DNA from: Ruminococcus flavefaciens
GTDB lineage: Bacteria; Bacillota; Clostridia; Oscillospirales; Ruminococcaceae
Assembly (NCBI GenBank): GCA_023667045.1
Contig: JAMPAU010000009.1
Coordinates: 1 to 64,000 of the forward strand
Direction of reading: 5' to 3'
Length of the DNA: 64,000 nucleotides
Shown here: positions 47,709-56,641 of the stretch, piece by piece
Layout: each line of letters begins with the position of its first letter
How positions within the stretch are numbered: position 1 is the first letter of the stretch
Position numbers and translations under genes: made by a program
Notes under the pieces: generated by a model
Told to the model about the DNA's origin: nothing
The model's database searches: none
Seen by the model: the letters and a program-made list of their open reading frames with translations, nothing else

Positions 47709-47978
47709 ATGAAAGATGAAGATTACCAGAGAGATGCTAATGGAGTAAAAAAGTTTAAAAACAATCAAAATTCTAATTCTTCTAAGAAATCAATTGCTTG
47801 CTTAATATTTGGAATTTTATCATTGATATTTGGAGTTATACCTGCTGTTATTGCGTCATCATTAGGAAAAAACGATGTTTCTATGCCAGCAAGGATTGGA
47901 AAAATTTGTGCTTTAATATCCATAATTTTATGGATAGTGTTTATTATTGGAAATATAATAATTATGATAAAAATATAG
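47709..47978 (+). CDS. Small DUF4190-like membrane protein
   Basis: The 89-residue protein has a charged lead and two transmembrane helices (SIACLIFGILSLIFGVIPAV and ALISIILWIVFIIGNIIIMI), similar to DUF4190 proteins. It opens with KDEDYQRDANG, reminiscent of the NEDADGKI start of the 43447 membrane protein. It closes the TerY-P/ATPase operon after a 94-base gap. Role unknown. Confidence 0.6.
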   Translation: MKDEDYQRDANGVKKFKNNQNSNSSKKSIACLIFGILSLIFGVIPAVIASSLGKNDVSMPARIGKICALISIILWIVFIIGNIIIMIKI

Positions 47979-48084
47979 TAAATAATGTCATGTTTATATT
48001 TGAAATTATAGATAATTTATTAATTATAAAATATTTTGAGAATATATCTTTTTATGTAGATTGATATAAAATTATTAATTGGTA

Positions 48085-48498
48085 TTATGGAGTGTGGGAT
48101 ATGAGTAAAAGAATGCCTATGGTATTTTTTAATGAAAAATTAAAATGAATATCCAAATACAGCATAATTCGTTTTCCATAACGGCGTACAAGAATTATTC
48201 TGTAGTCATGTTTTGCGGAAAGAATACCATTATATTGTGCAATCTGGATTTCATTTTCACTGTCGATATGCGGAGCATTGTTGTATAGCAAAAATGTTTC
48301 ATCCTGTTCTTTGATAATCGTCCTTGCCTTTGAATCGAGGGTTTCAAGAACCGTTATAACTTCACTGATACTGTCGCATACGGGCATAATAATTTCAAGA
48401 TGATTTATACAGAAGTCTCTTGAGAAGATTTCACTGTCAAATGGATTGAACATTTGTACAAAGTGAACGTTAAATATATTATGATTCATTGGTATCAC
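48085..48498 (-). CDS. Hypothetical protein, possibly a truncated regulator
   Basis: The frame is 137 residues. The first 105 (MNHNIFNVHFVQMFNPFDSE, INHLEIIMPVCDSISEVITV, IIVRRYGKRIM-type end) look like a conserved ligand-binding part, but the last 20 (FSLKNTIGILLLISHTP) are low-complexity, as if the gene were cut. It is divergent from the serine hydrolase gene, as regulators often are, but no helix-turn-helix is present. Start: ATG 48498 or 48489. Confidence 0.45.
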   Translation of the reverse strand: MIPMNHNIFNVHFVQMFNPFDSEIFSRDFCINHLEIIMPVCDSISEVITVLETLDSKARTIIKEQDETFLLYNNAPHIDSENEIQIAQYNGILSAKHDYRIILVRRYGKRIMLYLDIHFNFSLKNTIGILLLISHTP

Positions 48499-48514
48499 CT
48501 GTATAATTTTTTAG

Positions 48515-48543
48515 TTGAAAATCCTGTGATTCTGTGCTATAAT
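48515..48543 (+). promoter_or_regulatory. Promoter of the serine hydrolase gene
   Basis: TTGAAA (48515-48520) and TATAAT (48538-48543) with a 17-base spacer, followed by an AGGAGG ribosome site. Confidence 0.75.
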
Positions 48544-48571
48544 TATTATAATAAATTACAGGAGGTATTTT

Positions 48572-49438
48572 ATGTCAGATATATTTTCCGATTTTATTCA
48601 AGAAATTGAAAAAAATAATCTCAATTTACATGGTATTGAGATTTTTAAAGATTCCGATATTATTTTTCGTCATATGTGGAATGATGACATTCGTTATCCG
48701 ATTTATTCTGCCACAAAATCATTTACTTCAACTGCTGTAGGAATTGCTACAGATGAGGGTAAAATTTCCGTTGACGCACCACTTAGTGAGTACTTGGAAA
48801 AGAAATATTTGCAGAATATGAATGATGATTTAAGACGTGATTTCTGCCGTCTGACCGTTAAAAGATTCCTCACTATGTCGGTAAACGGCTATCCGTTCCG
48901 ACCGTCCGGCAAAGACTGGCTTGAAACTGTTTTGCAGACAAATGCGGAATATTTAAAAACTTCATTTTCTTATACAAATGTTTCGGCATATCTTGTGGGA
49001 GTTGCCTGTGAAAATGCAACAGGCGAAAGTATGAAAGAATATCTGAAAACCCGTCTTTTTGAACCATTGGGAATAGAAAATCCGACAAGTCAGTGCGACC
49101 CTCAAGGGCGGTTTTACGGTGCAACTGGAATGTATCTCACTATACATGAATTAAGTCTTTTAGGACAACTTTATTTAAAAAAGGGTATATTGTGCAATAA
49201 GCGTATTCTGTCTGAAAAATGGATAGATGAAGCTACAAAACTACATATTAACAATATTGACGGAGGTTATGGATATTTCTTCTGGGTAAACGGCGACCAC
49301 TTCAGTATCATCGGTAAATGGGGACAGAAATGCTTGATTTATCCACAGAAAAACCTAATGATAACATACCTCGGAGATATGCCTGAAAGTTCCGAAAAAA
49401 TGCAGTCTATTGCTGAAAAATTTGCAGGTAATTATTGA
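48572..49438 (+). CDS. Beta-lactamase-fold serine hydrolase
   Basis: The 288-residue protein belongs to the class C beta-lactamase/penicillin-binding-like family. YSATKSFTST near residue 47 holds the SxxK nucleophile and base, and FSYTNVSAYL near 132 the YxN motif. The third motif is probably the FSIIGKWGQKC region near 250. There is no signal peptide, so it is likely an intracellular esterase or peptidase rather than a resistance enzyme. It has a good promoter and AGGAGG site and stands alone. Confidence 0.85.
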   Translation: MSDIFSDFIQEIEKNNLNLHGIEIFKDSDIIFRHMWNDDIRYPIYSATKSFTSTAVGIATDEGKISVDAPLSEYLEKKYLQNMNDDLRRDFCRLTVKRFLTMSVNGYPFRPSGKDWLETVLQTNAEYLKTSFSYTNVSAYLVGVACENATGESMKEYLKTRLFEPLGIENPTSQCDPQGRFYGATGMYLTIHELSLLGQLYLKKGILCNKRILSEKWIDEATKLHINNIDGGYGYFFWVNGDHFSIIGKWGQKCLIYPQKNLMITYLGDMPESSEKMQSIAEKFAGNY

Positions 49439-49841
49439 TGATGTCCACATTAATCTTATTGTATAATTTAATGCCATAAAATTTTCTGTTATTAACATTA
49501 TAAATCATATTTGCACTTTTATTTATTAATATAATAGGATATAAATTTTTCCCATAACTCAGAAATACTTTATAGCAAACAGAAAGCAGTCATATGTTGA
49601 TATGATTACTTTATCATATATAGATATAAACTAAATATACTAAAAAATCAAAAAGTTAAACAACTTTCGTTTTTTATTTCTTATTTTTATGTTAAAAAGT
49701 ACATCTATTAGATTAAAATTCGTCATAGCTTGCTATATTGTCATTTGATTTAATTTTTTGATGCTTCTTTATGAATGCTCACTTAAATGTGTACGTTTTT
49801 ATAATGGAGCGGACAATAAACAGCATAGAATGATTCTCAAG

Positions 49842-50150
49842 CAGTCAGAAGTATGAAAAAAAGAAAGAATGAAATTTATAGCCTTGAAGACTGAAAATGG
49901 TGGAATAACAAGGAAAATTGCCTTCTGCTGCAAAGCATTGGAGGTATTAAGGCAGGGATTTTACAAATATCTGAAAAATAAGGATAAACCTCGGAAATAT
50001 GCATAACTGGTAGCAATGATGACAGAAATACGTGAAGAAGACGAATATAACAATACATACGAAATATCAATCATTTAAAAAAGCTGCTTGATTTTTTCAG
50101 TTTCAGATTACAATAAATTTTTTAAATTATGTCAAGTATTATTGATAAAA
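49842..50150 (+). mobile_element. Second, more deleted IS3-family remnant
   Basis: Bases from about 49842 follow the 34745-34965 OrfB sequence closely, with an added TAA stop after RKYA, and then jump to the element's right end (ATCAATCATTTAAAAAAGC, then TGTCAAGTATTATTGATA at 50130-50147). About 500 bases present in the first copy are missing. The 49439-49841 gap before it is AT-rich and holds nothing recognisable. Confidence 0.75.
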
Positions 50151-50276
50151 TCAAAGCCTATGAATAATTTCGTCGAGACTTTTATTCTGGCAGTTAAAAA
50201 CCATACGCACGAAATAAGTCGTACCGCCTATTCTGTACTCCGATACTTTTTCGGTATCAATTATTTTATTTTCCAT
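50151..50276 (-). CDS. TnpW-like transposon-encoded small protein (probable remnant)
   Basis: From ATG 50276 the 41-residue frame reads MENKIIDTEKVSEYRIGGTT and continues YFVRMVFNCQNKSLDEIIHRL. The pattern of a thread-like GxTTYxVxxxF strand pair followed by a DxIxRL helix resembles TnpW proteins of Tn4451/ICE-type elements. It abuts the IS remnant, which may have cut it. A longer in-frame start at 50378 is less likely. Confidence 0.5.
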   Translation of the reverse strand: MENKIIDTEKVSEYRIGGTTYFVRMVFNCQNKSLDEIIHRL

Positions 50277-50380
50277 AGCTTCATTTTTTCCTTTCGGAAC
50301 GGCTTTGCTTTCTCTTTTTTCTTGTCGTTTAATTTTTATAAATAGATAGCATATTGAAAAGAAAAAATCCATTCGCATAG

Positions 50381-50429
50381 TGCACGAATTACGGAGTGAA
50401 TTTTAAAATTCCGTTCCGCAATTTGCACC
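50381..50429. repeat. Imperfect hairpin upstream of the TnpW-like gene
   Basis: GTGCACGAATTACGGA and TCCGCAATTTGCAC-type arms fold around an AATTTTAAAATT centre, giving a long imperfect stem. It could be an element end or an mRNA structure. The rest of 50430-50867 shows no gene; a GGGACA motif occurs twice (about 50515 and 50558). Confidence 0.4.
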
Positions 50430-50867
50430 GATGAAAAATATTTCTGTTTTTTCGGGATATAAAATTTCAAAAATGAAACGGCATTTAGATACTCCGTGGA
50501 AAAGTAGCAAATTGGGACACTTTTTTCAAAACTGCCCTCTGATACGAACTTGTTAGGGACACCTAAAACCTGAAATTTGCAATAATATTTTCTTTCGTTT
50601 TGCTGAAATTGAGAGGATAAATTTATAAATAAACAGCACGCATTTTTTGATGTGTGCTGTTATATATTTTAGTTATTTCATTATATTCTATTTCATAATA
50701 TCTTTATGCTATTTCATCGTGCGGAATCAATAATATATCTGTAACTCTAAGTTATATTTTTCATATATTCAAGAGCATTTTTTTGCAACATTACACCGAG
50801 TTGTTTTTAAGTTTGTATATTTCTGTATTGTCTGATGCAATGATTTTAGTAAGTATAATTTTTTTAT

Positions 50868-51707
50868 TTAAAAATCTACATCGTCAGGATTAAGCCCAGA
50901 CCAGCCGAACTGTTTCATGTTGTTGATAATCTGCATATCGTCATCTGAAATTTCGAAGTTGAAAACGTCAAAATTTTCTTTGATTCTGCTGTATGTGACG
51001 GATTTCGGCAGAGGTATAACACCATTTTGCAGACACCAGCGAATACAAATCTGTGCTACTGATTTATTATATTTTTCTGCAATTTCAATCAGCGTCAGAT
51101 TTGAAAGTACACGACCACAGCCGAGCGGACTCCATGCCTCTACAGCAATATTATTTTTCTTGCAGAAGTCAACAGTTTCATTCTGCATATAGCCGGGGTG
51201 GTATTCAATCTGATTCACCATAGGCATAATTTCAGCCGTTTCCATAAGTGCGGATAAATGGTGAGGAAGAAAATTACTCACGCCGATTGCTTTTATTTTT
51301 CCCTGTTTATAGAGGTATTCAAAGGCTCTCCAGGTATCAGCGTTTATTTCTTTCCAGTTAGGAAACTGTTTAGCGTTTGCTGTCCAGTGAATAAGATATA
51401 AATCAAGATAATCAAGTTTAAGGTCGGCGAGAGTTTTTTCAAATGCGGAAATAGTCCTTTCATAACCACGCTCGGTATTCCACAGCTTGCTTGTGATAAA
51501 AAGTTCCTCACGTCTTGCACCACTTTCTGCAATTCCACGACCTACACTTTTTTCATTGTTATAACAGGCAGCACAGTCTATGTGCGTATAACCGCAAGAA
51601 ACTGCCGTTTTTACTGCATTTACAGCCGTTTCGCCGTCGAGAGTCTGCCACGTTCCGAAAGCAATGCAGGGTATTTCTGTTCCGTTTGAAAGTGTGATAT
51701 TATTCAT
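50868..51707 (-). CDS. Aldo/keto reductase
   Basis: The 279-residue protein from ATG 51707 (GGAGG nine bases upstream) is a typical AKR barrel. The tetrad is visible: Asp in THIDCAACYNNE near 44, Tyr in the same segment, Lys in FITSKLWN near 74, and His in YLIHW near 106. GVSNF, QIEYHP and the C-terminal LPKSVTYSRIKEN (cofactor phosphate site) are present. It reduces aldehydes or ketones with NADPH. It overlaps the acetyltransferase gene by eight bases and is the last gene of a three-gene operon. Confidence 0.9.
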   Translation of the reverse strand: MNNITLSNGTEIPCIAFGTWQTLDGETAVNAVKTAVSCGYTHIDCAACYNNEKSVGRGIAESGARREELFITSKLWNTERGYERTISAFEKTLADLKLDYLDLYLIHWTANAKQFPNWKEINADTWRAFEYLYKQGKIKAIGVSNFLPHHLSALMETAEIMPMVNQIEYHPGYMQNETVDFCKKNNIAVEAWSPLGCGRVLSNLTLIEIAEKYNKSVAQICIRWCLQNGVIPLPKSVTYSRIKENFDVFNFEISDDDMQIINNMKQFGWSGLNPDDVDF

Positions 51708-52269
51708 TTGTATCGTCCTCCAGTGATTTAATAAATTTTGCCGGAACTCCGCCGACAACGCAGTTATCGGAAACATCTTTGGTTACGACCGCACCACCAG
51801 CAATTATGACATTGTTTCCAATGTGAACATCGGGGAGAATGGTAACATTTCCGCCAATCCATACATCATTGCCGATAGTTACGGGTTTTGCGATACCAAG
51901 ATGTTTGCGTCTGCCCATAGGCGAAAGTGGGTGATTTACTGTTGTAATAAGCGTATTCGGACCTGTCATTACATAATCGCCGATTGTTACAGGTGCGATG
52001 TCAAGAATGGTTACATTATAATTTGCAAGAAAATTTTTTCCTACTGAAATATGAAGTCCGTAATCACAGTTAAAGCCAGTCAAGACACAAGGATTTTCGC
52101 CGGTTTCTGCGAATAATTCACGTATAATAACCGCTCTTTCGTCCTCGTTTTCTTGAGGAATTTTTTCAAGCCGTCCACATACTTCAATTGCCCTTAGTTT
52201 TCTTGCATTAACATCTTTGTCCTAGAAATCATATTCAAGACCGGAATCAAGTTTTTCAAGTTCAGTCAT
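51700..52269 (-). pseudogene. Maltose/galactoside-type O-acetyltransferase with an in-frame amber
   Basis: From ATG 52269 the frame reads MTELEKLDSGLEYDF, then TAG (52222-52224), then DKDVNARKLRAIEV and the full left-handed beta-helix of an LbH acetyltransferase (TGFNCDYGLHISVGKNF, NHPLSP, IGNDVWIGGNVTILPDVHIG). The family has tryptophan at the stop (YDFWD), so one G-to-A change explains it. The remaining frame lacks only the N-terminal helical part if restarted downstream. It overlaps its neighbours on both sides by eight bases. Confidence 0.85.
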
Positions 52270-53620
52270 TGGAAACCTCCTTATTTATGTTATGTATAAA
52301 TCTTATAAAATCAATAATTATAATCACGGCACAGATTATCCATATTACAGGCTCAAGCCAGCATATGCCGATATATCCGACGGGAGCAATGAATATTACT
52401 GCTGAAAATTTTGCAATAAGTTCAATGATACTTCCGCAAAGTGGGACTATTTTTCTGCCCACGCCCTGTAGTGAGCTTCTTAAAACAAGCAGAAAACTAA
52501 GTACAAAGAAAAACGGTATATTTATTTTGATGTATTTAACTGCCGTTTCAATGATGAAATCATTTTCTGTACCTGTAAAAGCCTTAACCAATGGGCTTAC
52601 AATTGTGAACGAACATACAACAGAAACAGCACTCCAGATAAGAGCAATAATTATTGATATAACGATACCTTTTTTTACCCGTTCGTAATTTTTTGCACCG
52701 TAATTCTGACTGGCAAAAGTCGAAGCGGAAAGGCTTACCGTACCAAGCGGTAACATAAAAATATCATCAAATTTTCTTGCGGCGGTATGTGCTGTAATTG
52801 TATCACTTCCGAGAGAGTTAACGGCATTCTGCAATGCCACAGAACCTACTGAAACTACTGCTAACATAAGACCCATTGAAAGACCAGTCAGTGATAAATC
52901 ACTTAAAAGCGACTTGTCAAAAACGGCTGATTTCCGGTCAAAACCCAAATCTTTATACTTGCATTTAACGCATACAAAGCAGAAAATCACAGATACAACC
53001 TGTGCAATTACAGTAGCGTAACCAGCTCCCGAAACTCCCATATCCATATATTTTACAAATACAATATCAAGTACAATATTCACAGCCGTTGAGACTATCA
53101 GAAAATACAGCGGAATACGGCTGTTGCCGATAGCACGGAACATTCCGGCAAACATATTATAAAGCATTGTTGCAGTTGAAAACATGAAAATAATTCGCAG
53201 ATAATTTTCAGTATCGGCAATGATATTGTCGGGAGTTTTCAAGAAAACAAGTAAAGGATTAAGACCGATAAGACTTATAACCGTAAGGATTACAGAAATT
53301 CCGATAGTCAGAATATACGAAAGTGTGATAGCCTTTTTCATATTCTGCTTGTCGCCAGCTCCAAAATAACGGGCAATTATTACTGCAAAACCGTTAGTCA
53401 TGCCGTTTGCAATGCTTACAATAAGATTATAGACCGGTGCGGCTGCTCCCACCGAAGCGAGTGCGTCATCGCCGAGTAAATTTCCGATTATTGCAGTATC
53501 TGCAATATTATAGAACTGCTGAAAGATGTTTCCAATAAGGATAGGAAAAGCAAACAGGAGCAGGGCTTTTAATATACTGCCCTCAGTCATTGTTGAAGGC
53601 TTGACTTTTGTATTACTCAT
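52262..53620 (-). CDS. MATE-family efflux transporter
   Basis: The 452-residue integral membrane protein has about twelve helices in two similar halves, and begins with TMTEGSILKALLLFAFPILI and NIFQQFYNIADTAIIG, the hallmark of the MATE (NorM/DinF) family. It exports organic cations or drugs using an ion gradient. The ribosome site GGAGGT and a consensus promoter precede it. It heads the MATE/acetyltransferase/aldo-keto reductase operon and is divergent from an AraC regulator. Confidence 0.92.
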   Translation of the reverse strand: MSNTKVKPSTMTEGSILKALLLFAFPILIGNIFQQFYNIADTAIIGNLLGDDALASVGAAAPVYNLIVSIANGMTNGFAVIIARYFGAGDKQNMKKAITLSYILTIGISVILTVISLIGLNPLLVFLKTPDNIIADTENYLRIIFMFSTATMLYNMFAGMFRAIGNSRIPLYFLIVSTAVNIVLDIVFVKYMDMGVSGAGYATVIAQVVSVIFCFVCVKCKYKDLGFDRKSAVFDKSLLSDLSLTGLSMGLMLAVVSVGSVALQNAVNSLGSDTITAHTAARKFDDIFMLPLGTVSLSASTFASQNYGAKNYERVKKGIVISIIIALIWSAVSVVCSFTIVSPLVKAFTGTENDFIIETAVKYIKINIPFFFVLSFLLVLRSSLQGVGRKIVPLCGSIIELIAKFSAVIFIAPVGYIGICWLEPVIWIICAVIIIIDFIRFIHNINKEVSND

Positions 53621-53652
53621 AAAATTACCTCCGTTTGTTTTATTGCGATTTC

Positions 53653-53681
53653 ATTATAGCATTTTCAGTTTCACAAGTAAA
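53653..53681 (-). promoter_or_regulatory. Promoter of the MATE operon
   Basis: Minus-strand TTTACT (53676-53681) and TATAAT (53653-53658) with a 17-base spacer. Confidence 0.7.
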
Positions 53682-53710
53682 GCATTTATATTGTTTTTAC
53701 GGTATTTATA

Positions 53711-53739
53711 TTGACTGAATTTCAGAAATATGTTATACT
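53711..53739 (+). promoter_or_regulatory. Promoter of the AraC regulator gene
   Basis: TTGACT (53711-53716) and TATACT (53734-53739) with a 17-base spacer. This rules out the TTG at 53730 as the start of the protein. Confidence 0.75.
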
Positions 53740-53756
53740 GTATATGGGTGATACAT

Positions 53757-54509
53757 ATGAATGAAAATATAAATAAAAAACTGGAATATCTTGAATTTCT
53801 TAATCGTGAAAATAATTTCAGTCATCATAAATATGACGAGGAAATGTTGCAATATGAGTATATCAAAAACGGCGATTTACGTGCAGTTGATGAGTCTAAA
53901 AAAATGATACGTTCTGAAAATTCAGGGCATCTGTCTGATGAGCCACTGAAAAATCTTCTGTATCTTTGTATATGTTCTGTTACGCTGGTGACAAGATTTG
54001 CAATAGAGGGCGGTATGGAGCATGAAAAAGCATACAATGCCAGTGACCTGTACATACAAAAATTCGACAAGGCAAAATCATTGGACGAACTTTACAATAT
54101 ACACACGGAAATGATTTCTTATTTTGTAAAAAGCGTTTATGCTGAAAAAAATAAAAATGTATATTCAAAACAAGTTATTCAGTGTATAGACTATATACAT
54201 CATCATCTGCATGAGGAAATCAGCTGTGTTAAACTTGCCGATATGGTGAATCTGAATCAGTCGTATCTTTCAGTGCTATTCAAGCGTGAAACGGGCGTAT
54301 CCATTACAGAGTATGTTATTCTCAAACGCATGGAGGCTGCTGAAAATATGCTGAAATATTCAGAATATTCATTGACAGATATATCGGATTTTCTGCATTT
54401 TTCGTCCTACAGCCATTTTGCACGGACGTTCAGAAAATACTATAAAACCAGTCCGAAAGAGTATCGTAAAAATAATTTCAGACATACCGGCTGGAAGTCT
54501 GAAAATTAA
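53757..54509 (+). CDS. AraC-family transcriptional regulator
   Basis: The protein has 250 residues from ATG 53757 (GGGTGA five bases upstream). The C-terminal 100 residues hold two helix-turn-helices: VKLADMVNLNQSYLSVLFKR and LTDISDFLHFSSYSHFARTF, then YKTSPKEYRKN, the AraC signature. The N-terminal 140 residues are helical rather than a cupin, like the YSIRK/two-component-type AraC proteins. It is divergent from the MATE operon and probably controls it. Confidence 0.9.
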   Translation: MNENINKKLEYLEFLNRENNFSHHKYDEEMLQYEYIKNGDLRAVDESKKMIRSENSGHLSDEPLKNLLYLCICSVTLVTRFAIEGGMEHEKAYNASDLYIQKFDKAKSLDELYNIHTEMISYFVKSVYAEKNKNVYSKQVIQCIDYIHHHLHEEISCVKLADMVNLNQSYLSVLFKRETGVSITEYVILKRMEAAENMLKYSEYSLTDISDFLHFSSYSHFARTFRKYYKTSPKEYRKNNFRHTGWKSEN

Positions 54510-54524
54510 ATATAAATATAAAAT

Positions 54525-54563
54525 GGCAATACTTTTCAATCAGAAAGTATTGCCTGATTTTTC
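54525..54563. terminator. Bidirectional terminator
   Basis: GGCAATACTTT/AAAGTATTGCC, a perfect 11-bp stem followed by TGATTTTTC. It lies between the AraC gene and the convergent esterase. Confidence 0.75.
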
Positions 54564-55541
54564 ATTTCACCGGCATATATTTTTCAAGGTATTCTTCTAT
54601 TTTCTGATAATATTTGTGAAATTCCTTGTTGTCATTCTGCAAACCATGCCCCGAATGTTCAAGGACGATATAATCATGAGGAATATTATGTTTAGTCAGT
54701 GCTTCATCAAGACGTACCGAGCCTTTGAATGCCTGTACTCTGTCGTATTTGCCGTAAGCCATAAGTGACGGCACTGTATTATCATTTACCCACAATAAAG
54801 CTGAAATATCTTTCATTGTTTCGTCATATTTAGGAGTACCGAAAATATCGGGGGTTATTTCTTTTCCCGCCATTACTCCGAATAATCCGGCGGCTGCTGT
54901 ATTTGTTTCTTCAGTATTTTTATCAAGACCATAGTTTTCCCAGTCTTCAGGGTAGAAACTGGACGGACCGACTGCACCTAATACCATTCTTACAGGTACA
55001 GGCGAAGTATCTGCATCACGGTACGCATAAAGCATTGCAAGGCAGTGCCTGCTGAACCGCCTGAAACAGCCATTTCATCAATATGGTAGCCGAGTTTTTC
55101 AGCTTCAGCAATTACAACAGGCATACTTTCTTTTATCTCCATAGACTGTGTATAAATATTTGCGTTTGGATTTTTTTCATTGAATAAAGTATAATTTATT
55201 CCTGCCGTTACGTAACCTTTAGAACAAAGCCACTGTAGCGTTTCTGTATCGTCTGATTTGTCGCCGGAAGTAAAACCTCCTGCATGAAGATAAACGACAA
55301 GACCGTAATTTTTCCTTGAATTGTCAGCCGGTAAATACAGGTCGAATTTATTAGCCTCACCGTTGCCGTATGATATGTCTTTATGTACCGTGCCGACAGA
55401 ATCATTCCATTCAACAGTGTAGTCTTTGGACCATGACGGCGGTATCATTTTACTTACAGCACCCACACCAGACGCAACAATAAAAGTTGCAATATATATC
55501 AACGCCCACTTTAATTTGCCTTTTTTCTTTGGTTTGCTCAT
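54562..55541 (-). pseudogene. Membrane-anchored alpha/beta hydrolase (BD-FAE/carboxylesterase-like), frameshifted
   Basis: Two overlapping frames make one esterase of about 325 residues. The first (from 55541) has an N-terminal membrane helix (WALIYIATFIVASGVG), VYLHAGGFTSGDKSD (oxyanion hole) and MAVSGGSAGTAL (nucleophile elbow GGSAG). The second continues MLYAYRDADTSPVPVRMVLG and has LMAYGKYDRVQ (acid) and LEHSGHGL (histidine). The break is near 55034-55042, where one base (probably G) is missing. The catalytic serine is before the break; Asp and His are after it. GGAGGT precedes the start. Confidence 0.8.
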
Positions 55542-55672
55542 AGAAAGTTACCTCCGAATAAAGTTCCGCCAAGCATTAAATTTAAAACTGCTCTTGTGGC
55601 AAGCCGTCCGAGAACAAACGCTATAACAGCAATTATGCACAATACAATGATTCTCTTTTTCTTAAGTGACAT
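55538..55672 (-). CDS. Small single-span membrane protein
   Basis: The 44-residue frame starts at ATG 55672 with GGAGC about twelve bases upstream. It has a lysine-rich lead (MSLKKKR) and one helix (IIVLCIIAVIAFVLGRLATR). Its TGA overlaps the esterase ATG (ATGA), so the two are translationally coupled. It has no known family. It is the first gene of the unit that faces the TetR gene. Confidence 0.65.
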   Translation of the reverse strand: MSLKKKRIIVLCIIAVIAFVLGRLATRAVLNLMLGGTLFGGNFL

Positions 55673-55699
55673 TTTTTATCTGCTCCTTTCAGATTTTTA

Positions 55700-55728
55700 T
55701 TGACATTATAAATTGCATATGCTATAAT
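55700..55728 (+). promoter_or_regulatory. Promoter of the TetR gene
   Basis: TTGACA (55700-55705) and TATAAT (55723-55728) with a 17-base spacer, full consensus. Confidence 0.85.
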
Positions 55729-55731
55729 GAT

Positions 55732-55762
55732 GATACATTTGTATCGCTGATATAAGTGTATC
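55732..55762. promoter_or_regulatory. Twin TetR operator
   Basis: GATACATTTGTATC (55732-55745) is a perfect 14-base palindrome. GATATAAGTGTATC (55749-55762) is the same site with one mismatch. They sit 17 bases apart, directly after the -10 box, the classic position for autorepression. Confidence 0.7.
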
Positions 55763-55797
55763 ATTAAAATTATCTTTTGTCAACAGGAGGAGCGAAA

Positions 55798-56331
55798 ATG
55801 AGACAAACAGAGAAAAATGTATCACCAATGAGCAATGAAGGACGTAATTCATACGTCGTCACTCATATAACAGACGCATTTCTTGAATTACTGAAAGATA
55901 AACCAATCAATGAAATTTCTATAACGGAACTGGTCGATAAAGCAGGAGTGGGCAGAGCTTCATTTTACCGCAATTATGAATGCAAGGAAGATATTCTTAA
56001 AGCACATATAAATAATCTTTTCCGTGAATGGACAAATACAGTACAGAACAATAGTGGTATTTCTTTAAGCGAGCAAATGCGTATTATGATTGCTCACTTT
56101 GAGAAACACCGTGATTTCTATTCTGTTCTGAATGAACGTGGTCTTATATATATGCTGAAAGACGCAGTTGTTGGTATTTTTTGTCCGAATCCAAATTGCG
56201 AAAAAATACAGGCATACGCCTCCGCTTTTGTGTCATATACTCTTTATGGCTGGATTGATATATGGTTTAAGAGAGGTATGCAGGAGTCTGCCGACGAAAT
56301 AGCAGAAATGTTCAAATCGCAAGGGCTTTGA
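55798..56331 (+). CDS. TetR-family transcriptional regulator
   Basis: The protein has 177 residues from ATG 55798, eight bases after AGGAGG. The N-terminal helix-turn-helix is ISITELVDKAGVGRASFYRNYECKE. The C-terminal part contains a CPNPNC segment and an aromatic-rich helix (YTLYGWIDIWFKRGMQ), as in TetR_C regulators of the Firmicutes group. The twin operator in its promoter implies it represses itself and probably the divergent membrane protein/esterase genes. Confidence 0.9.
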   Translation: MRQTEKNVSPMSNEGRNSYVVTHITDAFLELLKDKPINEISITELVDKAGVGRASFYRNYECKEDILKAHINNLFREWTNTVQNNSGISLSEQMRIMIAHFEKHRDFYSVLNERGLIYMLKDAVVGIFCPNPNCEKIQAYASAFVSYTLYGWIDIWFKRGMQESADEIAEMFKSQGL

Positions 56332-56397
56332 AATTTACTCCATAAAATATACACTGCATATTTCAAAAAAGTTAATAATTTTTTATTTATTAATATT

Positions 56398-56433
56398 AAA
56401 AGTCTGTTCTATACAATAGGAACAGACTTTTTT
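56398..56433 (+). terminator. Terminator of the TetR gene
   Basis: AAAGTCTGTTC/GAACAGACTTT-type stem with loop ATACAATA and a T-run. Confidence 0.8.
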
Positions 56434-56641
56434 TGTTTTGTCATAACCTGTTGTAGTGACATTTGATTTTTCTGATACTTCTTTATGAAATGGATATACT
56501 TGTTTTAGAAACGCTCTCAACGTCCGACAAGAACGATATAGCATTGCATAGAATTGAAATCAAAGTAAGCAAACATGAATTGTTGGAGATAAGAAAATGG
56601 CATAATATCGGTGTTTTTGCGATTATTTTTGGCTTGCTGTC

